Positions 33,309 to 41,814 of a stretch of 64,000 bases of DNA are shown here, in pieces (position 1 is the first letter of the stretch; the number at the start of each line of letters is the position of its first letter). Origin of the DNA: Fischerella muscicola PCC 7414 (GTDB taxonomy: Bacteria > Cyanobacteriota > Cyanobacteriia > Cyanobacteriales > Nostocaceae); NCBI RefSeq assembly GCF_000317205.1, contig NZ_AJLK01000085.1, positions 1-64,000 on the forward strand. Direction: 5' to 3'. The notes below the pieces were generated by a model. It saw nothing but the letters and a program-made list of their open reading frames with translations, made no database searches and had not been told where the DNA came from. A program made the translations under genes and the position numbers.

Positions 33309-33312
33309 AGAA

Positions 33313-33343
33313 GGACTAGGGACTAGGGACTAGGGACTAGGGA
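33313..33343. repeat. heptanucleotide tandem repeat (GACTAGG)
   Basis: About four copies of GACTAGG follow the stop of the debranching-type gene. The next 45 bases are C-rich (CCCGATCCCAGATCCCC type). Confidence 0.75.
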
Positions 33344-33389
33344 TGATAACTAGGTTCCTACCCAATTCCCGATCCCAGATCCCCAATCC

Positions 33390-33719
33390 CTAACCTTCTT
33401 CCTGAGTTTCGCTTTTTTGCCCTGGTGAAGATTCGTAAAGAGCATCAAGTTGTTGACGGGCATCATCGACGTTGATCGAACGCATTACCAACAAGGGTTC
33501 TTTGATGATGTTGCCAGAATCATCTAATAATTCTGGATGAGGTGTGAATGCTCTTCTAGATGCTACGTAGGGATAATTACCTTGATTTGCCATTGACGAG
33601 TACCTAGCTGGATAACTCCGGTCTCTATCAAAACTGAACATAATTAAATTGCGAATTAAATTCGCAACAGCTATACAAGCAAGAATTGTAAAAGCCAGAA
33701 TGTAAAGCAGATGTAACAT
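33390..33719 (-). CDS. DUF2973-type membrane-anchored protein (109 aa)
   Basis: This is a small cyanobacteria-specific protein. One hydrophobic segment at residues 3-24 (HLLYILAFTILACIAVANLI) anchors it. The soluble part contains the conserved-looking RAFTPHPELLDDSGNIIKEP and PLLVMRSINVDDARQQLDAL. The ATG at 33719 is preferred; a longer version would add unrelated residues. It follows a DUF2605-type gene on the same strand, a pairing usual in cyanobacteria. The function is not known. Confidence 0.75.
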   Translation of the reverse strand: MLHLLYILAFTILACIAVANLIRNLIMFSFDRDRSYPARYSSMANQGNYPYVASRRAFTPHPELLDDSGNIIKEPLLVMRSINVDDARQQLDALYESSPGQKSETQEEG

Positions 33720-33931
33720 CGGGTTTTCCTCCAGAGGCAAAATTTTTAAAACCATTTATGACAACGATTTGTTTTGCCTAGTTTGAATTGAAAACTATGG
33801 CAAATAGCAAAAACTCTGTTCCTACGCCTATATTTGCGGTTTGAATCTGGGAATCAAAAACTGGTGTATAATAAATTACATAACCCCCACAAGTAAGAAA
33901 TGCTGTCAAGGGTTTTATTCGCTTCAAGAAC

Positions 33932-34270
33932 TTAAATGCCGTCTTGCTGTTGTGAGCTTGAGTTTTCAGTGCGGAAATGCATTGCTACCTTCCAGCATTG
34001 CGATAACAATTGATGCCAAGGCATTAAGGTTGCCATATCAATCCCAACTTGTCCTTCTATTGCTGTAAACAGCATCTTGGCTGTATTAACCTCTTGTTGG
34101 GCTTGCTTGACTCGCTCTAGCAAAGCAGATTGCTCCTGGCTGCTCATAAAATTAAGTTGCTCTGTTTCCAGAAAGTTACGCGATCGCGCAAACCAATACT
34201 GAAAATCATCCAGCAGTGGTTGCAAAATTGTCTTGAGCAACTCAGGCTCTGATAAATTTGAGTCTTGCAT
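33932..34270 (-). CDS. DUF2605-type protein (112 aa)
   Basis: This is a small helical cytoplasmic protein. EPELLKTILQPLLDDFQYWF near the start and LLERVKQAQQEVNTAKMLF in the middle are the hallmarks I recognise. It ends with a short polar tail (SSSQQQDGI). The ATG at 34270 is preferred over a TTG at 34279. It lies 212 bases upstream of the DUF2973-type gene. The two probably act together, but no function is established to my knowledge. Confidence 0.75.
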   Translation of the reverse strand: MQDSNLSEPELLKTILQPLLDDFQYWFARSRNFLETEQLNFMSSQEQSALLERVKQAQQEVNTAKMLFTAIEGQVGIDMATLMPWHQLLSQCWKVAMHFRTENSSSQQQDGI

Positions 34271-34548
34271 AATTGACAAGCATATTTCTAACTTTCTTAC
34301 TAATATTAACGCTATTTAAGATTCTTAACATTTAAAAAAATATGTCTTATGCCATAAACTCTCAAAAAAATGTATTTTGTGCTACATATAAATATTATAT
34401 ATAGATCCAATATTCTTTGTACCTATCCTCAAGGCAGATTCAAGTAAAGTATTTAAATATTTCTTAAGTCTTTAGGGAAAATAGAAATAGTATTAAGTAA
34501 TAACAATCAAAAACATAGCATCTTCAATTTATATAAAAAATTATTTAT

Positions 34549-34690
34549 GAATTGGGGATCAGGGATCGGGGATCAGGAACAAGGTATTGGTGAGCGGGAA
34601 TTGTTTAATTATTATTTTTCTTAATTCCCTCATCTCTAATTAATTCCCCGAGTCCGATCCCCGCTCCCTGATCCCCGCTCCCTAATTCCT
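34549..34690. repeat. G-rich/C-rich inverted low-complexity repeat
   Basis: GGGGATCAGGGATCGGGGATC on the left is countered by CCCCGAGTCCGATCCCCGC and similar on the right, with an AT-rich centre. It lies upstream of thrS. Confidence 0.6.
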
Positions 34691-34747
34691 CAAGGTCGCT
34701 AATATATATGTCAGTCGAAAATAACTAAATAAACCATCACTTCGCTA

Positions 34748-36598
34748 ATGGATCAGCAGCCAATGTCGCCTTCTGAACAATCTAGTCCATCAGAACAGCC
34801 AGAGAAAAAAATTTATTTGCCGCGTACAAGTGAATCAGAAAACTTAAAAAAAATTCGTCACACCACATCCCATGTGATGGCAATGGCGGTGCAAAAGCTG
34901 TTTCCCAAGGCGCAAGTTACCATTGGCCCGTGGATAGAAAACGGCTTTTACTACGATTTTGATAATCCGGAGCCTTTTACCGATAAGGATCTCAAAGCCA
35001 TCAAAAAAGAGATGGATAAGATTATTAATCGTAAACTACCAGTTATTCGAGAAGAAGTTAGTCGAGAAGAAGCTGAACGCCGGATTAAGGAAATTAACGA
35101 ACCTTATAAGCTAGAAATTCTGGCGGATATTAAAGAAGAACCGATTACAATCTATCATTTGGGCAATGAATGGTGGGATTTGTGCGCCGGACCACATCTA
35201 GAAAACACCAAGGAATTAAATCCAAAAGCCATTGAATTAGAAAGTGTTGCTGGTGCTTACTGGCGTGGAGACGAAACCAAAGCACAGCTACAACGCATTT
35301 ACGGTACTGCATGGGAAAGCCCAGAACAACTAGCAGAGTATAAGCGGCGTAAAGAAGAAGCACTACGACGCGACCACCGCAAACTGGGTAAGGAACTGGG
35401 GTTATTTATCTTTTCCGACTTAGTGGGACCAGGATTGCCATTATGGACACCTAAAGGAACCTTACTGCGGAGTCTTTTAGAAGACTTCCTCAAACAAGAA
35501 CAAATAAAACGTGGCTATCAACCAGTTGTCACTCCTCACATCGGTAGAGTCGATTTATTTAAAACCTCTGGCCATTGGCAGAAGTATAAAGAAGACTTAT
35601 TCCCGATGATGGCAGAAAACGAAGATGCAGCCGTCCATGAGCAAGGCTTTGTTCTCAAAGCCATGAATTGTCCTTTTCACATCCAAATATATAAGAGCGA
35701 ATTGCGTTCTTATCGTGAGTTACCGATACGGTTGGCGGAATTTGGCACTGTCTACCGCTTCGAGCAATCTGGGGAATTGGGTGGTTTAACGCGAGTGCGG
35801 GGCTTTACTCAGGACGATGCTCACATATTTGTTACCCCAGAGCAGCTAGACAGCGAATTCCTCAACGTGGTGGATTTGATCTTGTCAGTGATTAAAACTC
35901 TCAAACTTGATCAGAATTTCAAAGCACGGCTAAGTTTTCGCGATCCGGCTAGCGATAAATACATTGGTTCTGATGAAGCTTGGGACAAAGCTGAAAGCGC
36001 CATACGTCGCGCTGTCGAAACTTTGGGAATGGATCACTTTGAGGGAATTGGTGAGGCTGCTTTCTACGGCCCCAAACTAGATTTTATCGTCCGTGATGCT
36101 TTGGAGAGAGAATGGCAGTTGGGAACGGTGCAAGTCGATTACAACTTGCCAGAAAGATTTGATTTAGAGTACGTCGCTGAAGATGGTTCTCGTAAACGTC
36201 CAGTGATGATTCACCGTGCGCCTTTCGGTTCTCTAGAAAGACTAATTGGCATCTTAATCGAAGAATATGCTGGAGATTTCCCTTTGTGGTTAGCACCAGT
36301 ACAAGCAAGATTATTGCCAGTTAGTGAAGTGCAACTCGATTTTGCCAAAGAAGTTGCAGCAAAAATGAGAGCGTTAGGTATGCGGGCGGAAGTGGATACC
36401 AGTGGCGATCGCCTGGGTAAACTCATTCGCAATGCCGAAAAAGAAAAGATCCCCATCATGGCTGTGATCGGTGCTAAAGAAGTAGAAACCAACTCTTTAA
36501 GTATCCGCACTCGTGCAAATGGGGAACTAGGGACTATGCCTGTGGACGAAGTTTTAGATAAGATTAAGGAAGCTATCGCAAACTTCGAGAATTTTTAA
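34748..36598 (+). CDS. thrS: threonyl-tRNA synthetase lacking the TGS domain (616 aa)
   Basis: This enzyme charges tRNA-Thr. The editing domain has HTTSHVMAMAV (HxxxH) and DLCAGPHLENT. The class II catalytic domain has motif 2 RFEQSGELGGLTRVRGF and motif 3 HRAPFGSLERLIGIL. The zinc Cys lies in MNCPFH. The anticodon-binding domain closes it (LAPVQARLLPVS onward). The N-terminal TGS (ubiquitin-like) domain of E. coli ThrS (642 aa) is absent; instead there are about 20 polar residues. That is common in cyanobacterial ThrS. Two ThrS forms are known in Anabaena, one zinc-limited; which one this is cannot be told. Confidence 0.95.
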   Translation: MDQQPMSPSEQSSPSEQPEKKIYLPRTSESENLKKIRHTTSHVMAMAVQKLFPKAQVTIGPWIENGFYYDFDNPEPFTDKDLKAIKKEMDKIINRKLPVIREEVSREEAERRIKEINEPYKLEILADIKEEPITIYHLGNEWWDLCAGPHLENTKELNPKAIELESVAGAYWRGDETKAQLQRIYGTAWESPEQLAEYKRRKEEALRRDHRKLGKELGLFIFSDLVGPGLPLWTPKGTLLRSLLEDFLKQEQIKRGYQPVVTPHIGRVDLFKTSGHWQKYKEDLFPMMAENEDAAVHEQGFVLKAMNCPFHIQIYKSELRSYRELPIRLAEFGTVYRFEQSGELGGLTRVRGFTQDDAHIFVTPEQLDSEFLNVVDLILSVIKTLKLDQNFKARLSFRDPASDKYIGSDEAWDKAESAIRRAVETLGMDHFEGIGEAAFYGPKLDFIVRDALEREWQLGTVQVDYNLPERFDLEYVAEDGSRKRPVMIHRAPFGSLERLIGILIEEYAGDFPLWLAPVQARLLPVSEVQLDFAKEVAAKMRALGMRAEVDTSGDRLGKLIRNAEKEKIPIMAVIGAKEVETNSLSIRTRANGELGTMPVDEVLDKIKEAIANFENF

Positions 36599-36605
36599 CA
36601 ATGTA

Positions 36606-36628
36606 TTAGGTGGGTATTGCCCACCTAA
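36606..36628 (+). terminator. hairpin after thrS
   Basis: The perfect 9-bp arms TTAGGTGGG and CCCACCTAA flank a 5-base loop, 8 bases after the thrS stop. There is no long T run, so termination may be partial. Confidence 0.6.
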
Positions 36629-36663
36629 CTATATTGCAATATAAATTAACTAGAAATTAAATT

Positions 36664-36852
36664 ATGAGTTCTACAAAACAAAAGATACAATCTCTTTTGA
36701 ACCAATTACCCGATAATTGTTCTATAGAAGATGTCCAATATCATTTGTACGTCATTGAAAAAGTCCGGCGCGGTTTAGAAGTGGCCGAACATCAAGCAAC
36801 CAGAACCCAAAATGAGGCCGAAGAACGATTGAACAAATGGCTTATCAAGTAG
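36664..36852 (+). CDS. probable antitoxin of a ParE/RelE pair (62 aa)
   Basis: This is a small helical protein that overlaps the toxin gene by 16 bases. CSIEDVQYHLYVIEKVRRGL followed by AEERLNKWLIK is typical of the short antitoxins paired with ParE-type toxins in cyanobacteria. There is no clear DNA-binding domain in the first 20 residues. It is named from its gene position as much as its sequence. Confidence 0.75.
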   Translation: MSSTKQKIQSLLNQLPDNCSIEDVQYHLYVIEKVRRGLEVAEHQATRTQNEAEERLNKWLIK

Positions 36853-37136
36853 AATGGTCTCCCAAAGCATTAGATGATGTAGAGGCAATTGCCATATATA
36901 TAGCTCGTGACTCGGCTTCCTATGCTGCAACAGTTGTCAAGAAGATACTTGACACAAGTGTCAACTTAAGTAAAGAACCTTTTTCCGGTCGTATTGTACC
37001 AGAATTTGGCAACGATAACATCAGAGAATATCAGGCCTACAGCTACAGAATCATCTATCGCATTCAGGGAGATATTGTTACTGTTGCCGCAGTGATTTAC
37101 GGAAAGAAGCTACTGGATAAATTTGAAATTGATTGA
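36837..37136 (+). CDS. ParE/RelE-family toxin (99 aa)
   Basis: This is a RelE/ParE-fold toxin, acting on DNA gyrase or mRNA. YQVEWSPKALDDVEAIAIYI is the family opening, then SGRIVPEFGNDNIREYQAYS and YRIIYRIQGDIVTVAAVIYG. ParE rather than RelE is favoured because the catalytic RelE residues are not obvious. It overlaps the antitoxin. The gene is complete. Confidence 0.85.
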   Translation: MAYQVEWSPKALDDVEAIAIYIARDSASYAATVVKKILDTSVNLSKEPFSGRIVPEFGNDNIREYQAYSYRIIYRIQGDIVTVAAVIYGKKLLDKFEID

Positions 37137-37200
37137 ATAGGATTGCCTATGAGTTAAATCAAACAAAACCAAGACTTTTTTCACACTCAAGCAAAAATTA

Positions 37201-37243
37201 ACCGGATAAATACAGACAAAAAACCCATCTGTGTTTATCCGGT
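37201..37243. terminator. long hairpin downstream of the toxin gene (16-bp stem)
   Basis: The arms ACCGGATAAATACAGA (37201-37216) and TCTGTGTTTATCCGGT (37228-37243) pair over 16 positions with one G-U, and an 11-base A-rich loop. It ends the toxin-antitoxin transcript, or is a repeat. A short repeat block (AACGCAGAGGATCGCAAAGG type) follows at 37314-37400. Confidence 0.6.
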
Positions 37244-37485
37244 ATTTGCTTTGTTGATATATCAATACGGTTCAGTTCAGAAAATGGTGGTTGGTTAAGG
37301 TAGTGTTTTTAAACGCAGAGGATCGCAAAGGAGAACGCAAAGGGGAGGCAGCGCGCCCTTGGGGGTCTCCCCCGTTGTAGCGGCTGCCGTCGCGCAGAGT
37401 TAATTATAGTTGTGGGGGCGATCGCAGAATCACCCCCACTTTGTCTTTCTAAGCTTATTTAGTAGCACCAGCCCTTGTGAAATAT

Positions 37486-39096
37486 TTAATCAGCAATATT
37501 AACCAAACTTGGAAGTTGTGAATTAGCCAATGTTGGCGCGGTAATAATAGTTGAATATAAACTTGATGGTTGTTGTTTAGCGACTACTGGTAGAAACTGA
37601 CGAGCATGAACTGCTACTTCTACAGTTTTGACATCATAGGTTTGGGTTGCCAATTTGGGATAAAAACCGATACCGATGATTGGAAGCAACAAACAAGCAG
37701 TGATGAACAGTTCGCGGGGTTTGACATCAGGTACTACTGCATCCAGATGTAACTCTGTATTCTGCTTACCGTAGAAGACTTGACGTAGCATTGACAGTAG
37801 ATAAATTGGAGTGAGAATCACGCCTACAGCAGAAAGTAGCACAACTACAACTTTGAAACTAGAACTGTAAACATCGCTGGTAGCAATACCCAGGAATACC
37901 ATCAACTCTCCGACAAAGCCGCTCATTCCTGGTAATGCTAGAGAAGCCATTGCACCAGCGGTAAATAGAGCGAAGGTTTTAGGCATGACTTTGGCGATAC
38001 CACCCATTTGATCCATCATCAAGGTGTGGGTGCGTTCGTAGGTGACACCAGAGAGGAAGAACAAACTAGCAGCAATCAAACCGTGGGAGATCATTTGCAG
38101 TACAGCACCGCTCATCCCAATTTCTGTATAGGAAGCGATACCAACTAGCACAAATCCCATGTGAGCGATCGAAGAATAAGCTAAGCGACGCTTGAGATTG
38201 GTTTGAGCAAAGGCGCAGCAAGCACCGTAGATAATATTGACTACACCTAAAACTGCTAAAACTGGAGCAAAGTAAACATGAGCATTGGTTAGCATCTCCA
38301 TGTTGATACGGATGAGCGCATAACCACCCATCTTTAACAACACACCGGCCAAAATCATTGAACCGGGTGCAGAAGCTTCACCGTGAGCATCAGGTAGCCA
38401 AGTGTGGAGTGGGAATATTGGTAGTTTGACACCAAAAGCAATCAAGAAACCTGCATAAACCAGTAACTCAAAGGCTCTAGGATATTGCTTCATTCCCAGA
38501 GTTACCATATCGAAGCTGACGGTATCTCCAGAGAATGCCATTGCAAAAGCTGCTACCAAGATAAATATAGAAGCTGCGGCTGTATAAAGAATAAATTTAG
38601 TAGCTGCATAACGGCGCTTTTGTCCTCCCCAGATGGAAATCAATAGGTAGACAGGGACTAATTCGATTTCCCACATTAAGAAGAACAGCAGCAAATCTTG
38701 GGCGACAAATACGCCAAGCTGAGCGCTGTATAACGCCAGCATCAAACCATAAAATAAACGCGGCTTGTTGGTTACTTTCCAAGCCGCGAAGATTGCGAGG
38801 GTGTTAATTAAGCCTGTTAGCAGGACTAAAGGCATTGACAAACCATCTACTGCTACAGACCAGTTCAAGCCCAACTGGGGAACCCAAGGATATTTTTCTA
38901 CCAGTTGAAATGCTGAACTTTGAAAATCGTAGTTTTGCCAAAAGGCATAAATCATTAAAGCGAAGTCTGTTAGTGCTACTCCTAGACCATACCAACGAGC
39001 AGTTTTGCCTTCTTTATCTGGGATGAGGGGAATGGCTAAGGCAGCCACCAGCGGCAAGATAATTATGGTTGTTAACCAAGGAAATTGAGCAATCAT
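37486..39096 (-). CDS. ndhD: NAD(P)H-quinone oxidoreductase subunit 4, NdhD (536 aa)
   Basis: This is an antiporter-like proton-pumping subunit of NDH-1 in the thylakoid or plasma membrane. About 14 hydrophobic segments are present. The core motifs are [39 protein letters not shown] and [16 protein letters not shown], with the Glu and Lys used in proton movement. Length is normal. The ATG at 39096 is used in place of a TTG at 39105. The sequence looks like the NdhD1/D2 type (respiratory and cyclic electron flow) rather than the CO2-uptake types, but this needs a tree. It is monocistronic here. Confidence 0.93.
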   Translation of the reverse strand: MIAQFPWLTTIIILPLVAALAIPLIPDKEGKTARWYGLGVALTDFALMIYAFWQNYDFQSSAFQLVEKYPWVPQLGLNWSVAVDGLSMPLVLLTGLINTLAIFAAWKVTNKPRLFYGLMLALYSAQLGVFVAQDLLLFFLMWEIELVPVYLLISIWGGQKRRYAATKFILYTAAASIFILVAAFAMAFSGDTVSFDMVTLGMKQYPRAFELLVYAGFLIAFGVKLPIFPLHTWLPDAHGEASAPGSMILAGVLLKMGGYALIRINMEMLTNAHVYFAPVLAVLGVVNIIYGACCAFAQTNLKRRLAYSSIAHMGFVLVGIASYTEIGMSGAVLQMISHGLIAASLFFLSGVTYERTHTLMMDQMGGIAKVMPKTFALFTAGAMASLALPGMSGFVGELMVFLGIATSDVYSSSFKVVVVLLSAVGVILTPIYLLSMLRQVFYGKQNTELHLDAVVPDVKPRELFITACLLLPIIGIGFYPKLATQTYDVKTVEVAVHARQFLPVVAKQQPSSLYSTIITAPTLANSQLPSLVNIAD

Positions 39097-39335
39097 CACT
39101 GACAATCGTTTTTCGTTTTTACTTTTAATTACATTATATTAAGCAATTCATAGTTTTGTAAACGATATTTATCCCTATAAATCTTAAATCTTCAAGAAAT
39201 TTAGTAATAAATACTCAAAATTTTTGCCAGATTCATTCTAAATGTAAAGTTTTGCTAAGTCAATAAAAAACGATAGCTCCAGCTACCGTTATAAATCTTA
39301 ATATCAACTGTCTTAAGAATGATATTTGAAAAACA

Positions 39336-39368
39336 AGATCCCCGACTTCTTTGAGAAGTCGGGGATCT
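39336..39368 (-). terminator. repeat-family hairpin (15-bp stem) between ndhD and a coiled-coil gene
   Basis: The arms AGATCCCCGACTTCT (39336-39350) and AGAAGTCGGGGATCT (39354-39368) flank a 3-base loop. It lies 7 bases past the stop of the minus-strand gene at 39376, as the copy at 13291 lies after cbiO. Confidence 0.6.
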
Positions 39369-39375
39369 GTGTATT

Positions 39376-39888
39376 TCAAACAATACGGTTGACAATTGTC
39401 CAGACATCTCCGTCAGAACGGACATGGGGAACCGAGATTGTCTTGAACCCAGTAATAAATGGCTTGTAATAAACTTGCCAATACAGCGGACTCAGATCGT
39501 CAGCGCAAGCCTTCAGACTGCGTATTTCTGTAGCAAGTTCCGCAGCCAGTTCATTGATCCGCTTAGCGTGAACCTGAGCAATTTTTCTTGCCTCATCTAG
39601 TTGTTCCTGTAAAGAAAGTTGTTTGGCTTGGATTTGCCATTGCTGTAATTGGGCTTGTTTTTGTGTCAATTGAGCTTCCAAAGCAGCGATCGCATCATCT
39701 ATGCCCTTGAGTTCCGCAACCAACTGGGCATTTTCACGAGCATAACGACGATAAGCTTCAGCGATTGCTTGAGGTGAATTATTTTCGGGAAGTGTGACAG
39801 TAACAGTCAAACAAGCACGTTCTTCACGCAGACCCTCAATTTGAGAGCGAAGTGCTGCAATTTCTGCCAGAATTTGCTCTATGGTCAT
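39376..39888 (-). CDS. coiled-coil hypothetical protein (170 aa)
   Basis: The family is not recognised. Residues about 1-130 are predicted coiled coil (IEQILAEIAALRSQIEGLRE; VAELKGIDDAIAALEAQLT; KQAQLQQWQ; LDEARKIAQVHAKRI). The last 40 residues (ADDLSPLYWQVYYKPFITGF and beyond) are different and probably folded. The ATG at 39888 is used, since the residues upstream of it are encoded by heptamer repeats. It follows thrB on the same strand after about 75 bases of repeats. No role is assigned. Confidence 0.65.
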   Translation of the reverse strand: MTIEQILAEIAALRSQIEGLREERACLTVTVTLPENNSPQAIAEAYRRYARENAQLVAELKGIDDAIAALEAQLTQKQAQLQQWQIQAKQLSLQEQLDEARKIAQVHAKRINELAAELATEIRSLKACADDLSPLYWQVYYKPFITGFKTISVPHVRSDGDVWTIVNRIV

Positions 39889-39891
39889 TTT

Positions 39892-39966
39892 TTTGTTGTT
39901 TGTTGTTTGTTGTTTGTTGTTGGTCGTTGGTTGTTCCAAACAACTATCAACCACCAACTAACAACT
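39892..39966. repeat. TTGTTTG-type heptamer repeat block
   Basis: TTGTTGTTTGTTGTTTGTTG repeats, then ACTATCAACCACCAACTAAC. It fills the gap between the coiled-coil gene and thrB. Confidence 0.75.
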
Positions 39967-40927
39967 AATAAAAACTTCTTGCCCCTTGCGTATCAATCCC
40001 AAGCGATCGCACCACAGGTGAAATTCCTTGCGATCGCCAAGCCGCTGACATCGCTGCCATCACTGCTTCTGATTGTTTTGTATCAGTTAATGCTAACAGA
40101 GTTGGTCCAGCACCACTAATCACCATACCGTAAGCACCCGCACCAACAGCAGCTGCATGGACAACATCGTACCCTTTTATCAGTGTTTTTCTGTAAGGCT
40201 CATGTAACCTATCTTGCAAAGCCGCCCTTAACCAATTTCCGTTTCCAGTCTCCAAACCACGCAACAATAACCCCAAATGCGCCGTATTAAAAATCGCATC
40301 TGCCCGACTCACCTGAGAAGGTAACACCTGCCTAGCCTCCTTTGTAGAAAGCTCAAAATCAGGAATCGCCACCACAGGCACAATATTCTCACACCAAGGA
40401 ACCTCACAAATCTCCCACTCTTGGCGTTCTCTGCGCCTCTGTGGTTCAACTTCTACCCCCGTAGCCGCCAAACGACAACCCCCCAACAACGCCGGCACTA
40501 CATTATCTGGGTGTCCTTCCATAGCGATCGCCAACTCCATCACCTGCGATTGACTCAGAGGTTCACCTGCTAACACATTCGCACCTACTAAACCTCCAAC
40601 AATAGCCGTTGCCGAACTACCCAAACCCCTTGCTAGCGGTACACCCAGCTTGATCTCAATTTCTACAGGTGGCGGAGTTTGCCCCAAGTGTTGATATAAC
40701 TTTACAAACGCCTGATAGAGCAAATTACTCTCGTCAGTTTGCACTCGTTCAGCTTCTGCGCCAGTGACATTTATGATCACCCCAGAAGATGAAAGCGGAG
40801 ATTCATCAACATGGGTAAACTTAAACTCGTTGTACAGTGTTAAAGCAGCACCGATACAATCAAAACCCGGCCCTAAATTTGCAGTAGTTGCGGGAACGAT
40901 AACAGATACAGAATCAACAGCAGCCAT
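39965..40927 (-). CDS. thrB: homoserine kinase with an in-frame repeat insert (320 aa)
   Basis: ThrB phosphorylates homoserine with ATP in threonine synthesis (GHMP kinase). The ATP loop [20 protein letters not shown] (near 94-113) is the classical motif, and the start [20 protein letters not shown] is typical. [19 protein letters not shown] is the third motif. A stretch [12 protein letters not shown] near 155-170 is coded by an intergenic-type repeat (40415-40452) and seems to be extra compared with other ThrB proteins. The length (about 305-310 in relatives) fits a 10-12 residue insert. The gene is otherwise intact. Confidence 0.93.
   Translation of the reverse strand: MAAVDSVSVIVPATTANLGPGFDCIGAALTLYNEFKFTHVDESPLSSSGVIINVTGAEAERVQTDESNLLYQAFVKLYQHLGQTPPPVEIEIKLGVPLARGLGSSATAIVGGLVGANVLAGEPLSQSQVMELAIAMEGHPDNVVPALLGGCRLAATGVEVEPQRRRERQEWEICEVPWCENIVPVVAIPDFELSTKEARQVLPSQVSRADAIFNTAHLGLLLRGLETGNGNWLRAALQDRLHEPYRKTLIKGYDVVHAAAVGAGAYGMVISGAGPTLLALTDTKQSEAVMAAMSAAWRSQGISPVVRSLGIDTQGARSFY
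40415..40452 (-). repeat. intergenic-type repeat lying in frame in thrB
   Basis: On the coding strand it reads GAACCACAGAGGCGCAGAGA and then ACGCCAAGAGTGG. This is a common non-coding repeat type of such genomes (ACCACAGAGGCGCAGAG). Here it codes [11 protein letters not shown]. Confidence 0.65.
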
Positions 40928-41319
40928 TGAAAAAAATTAACTAATCAATCAACCAGCATCTCACGATTTTGGATTAAGGCTTGATTTATTGAACCGCCCT
41001 TCGGCCTGACCTTAAGTAGACCTAACCGCGAGGTTTACATTACAGAGTTGTAATTCTCTGTAACCAAGGCTTGAAGGGAATTGGTAAACCTGGTAACTTT
41101 TTGGCAACTAGGTTTTGATTACAAGCAACAAAATTTTGTTATTAAAAAATCTTAAATTAAAAATGTAGCATCAAAAATAGTAAACTAAATCTATTCAACC
41201 AAACAAAAGAAGTTGCTGCAAAAAAGAAAGACTGGAAGTGAATCCAGCCGATAAAAAAGCGGGCTAACCGCTATTAACATGGTTAACCCGTGCAGCTTTG
41301 GGAACGCGCAGAAAAATTA
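40928..41319. other. structured intergenic region between thrB and ycf35
   Basis: No gene is seen. GGTTTAC near 41032 and GTAAACC near 41083 enclose a hairpin TTACAGAG/CTCTGTAA (41040-41063). A second hairpin (GGGCTAACC and GGTTAACCC, one mismatch, 41261-41289) lies about 30 bases past the ycf35 stop and may end that gene. The first may be a leader for thrB. Confidence 0.45.
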
Positions 41320-41670
41320 CTATTGCAATACCAACTTAACGTTGGCATTTTGCAAACCGCGCTGTTTCACTTCTGTCAAGGTCTTGTTAACAGCATACTT
41401 CTGGTTGATAGAGTTAATCAGTTCGGTCTGATTATGCTTCTTAGCAACACCCCACAGGTCTGCGATTAGGTCAAAAGAACCATCGCTGTTGCGAGACCAA
41501 CCGAGGTCATATTCGCCTTCCAATACTGCTACAATGTCAGCACGAACACGCTGACCGTTGTAACCGCGAACATCAGCTTCGGTCTTTACGCTAATACCAA
41601 GGTCGCGCAGGGACTGCTTGAGGATTTCAGCGTCGGTAATTTTGGTGCGCAGAGTGCTAAAATGAGACAT
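41320..41670 (-). CDS. ycf35: Ycf35 / DUF1257 protein (116 aa)
   Basis: This is a small protein conserved in cyanobacteria and some plastid genomes. The start MSHFSTLRTKITDAEILKQS, then RVRADIVAVLEGEYDLGWSR and FDLIADLWGV, are the family pattern. The ATG at 41670 is chosen because it gives the usual opening; GGAGGAAA lies 10 bases upstream. Its role is not known, although it is often linked to photosynthesis. It follows ycf46 on the same strand, 144 bases later. Confidence 0.92.
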   Translation of the reverse strand: MSHFSTLRTKITDAEILKQSLRDLGISVKTEADVRGYNGQRVRADIVAVLEGEYDLGWSRNSDGSFDLIADLWGVAKKHNQTELINSINQKYAVNKTLTEVKQRGLQNANVKLVLQ

Positions 41671-41814
41671 TTGGGTTTCCTCCAAAGAGAGTAGAGAAAA
41701 AGGACAACAGTTTGGTTTGTTTTGAGAGTAAGCCGCGTTTAGCAGAACGCGGTTTCTTTATTCAGCTAGCCTTTAGGACTAGCTCTTCCCCCCTGCTTTG
41801 ACAGGGGAAAGCTT

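Noticed and set aside
40928-41319. tRNA-like folding between thrB and ycf35
   Set aside because: There are hairpins but no TPsiC-type sequence, anticodon arm or acceptor stem of the right lengths.
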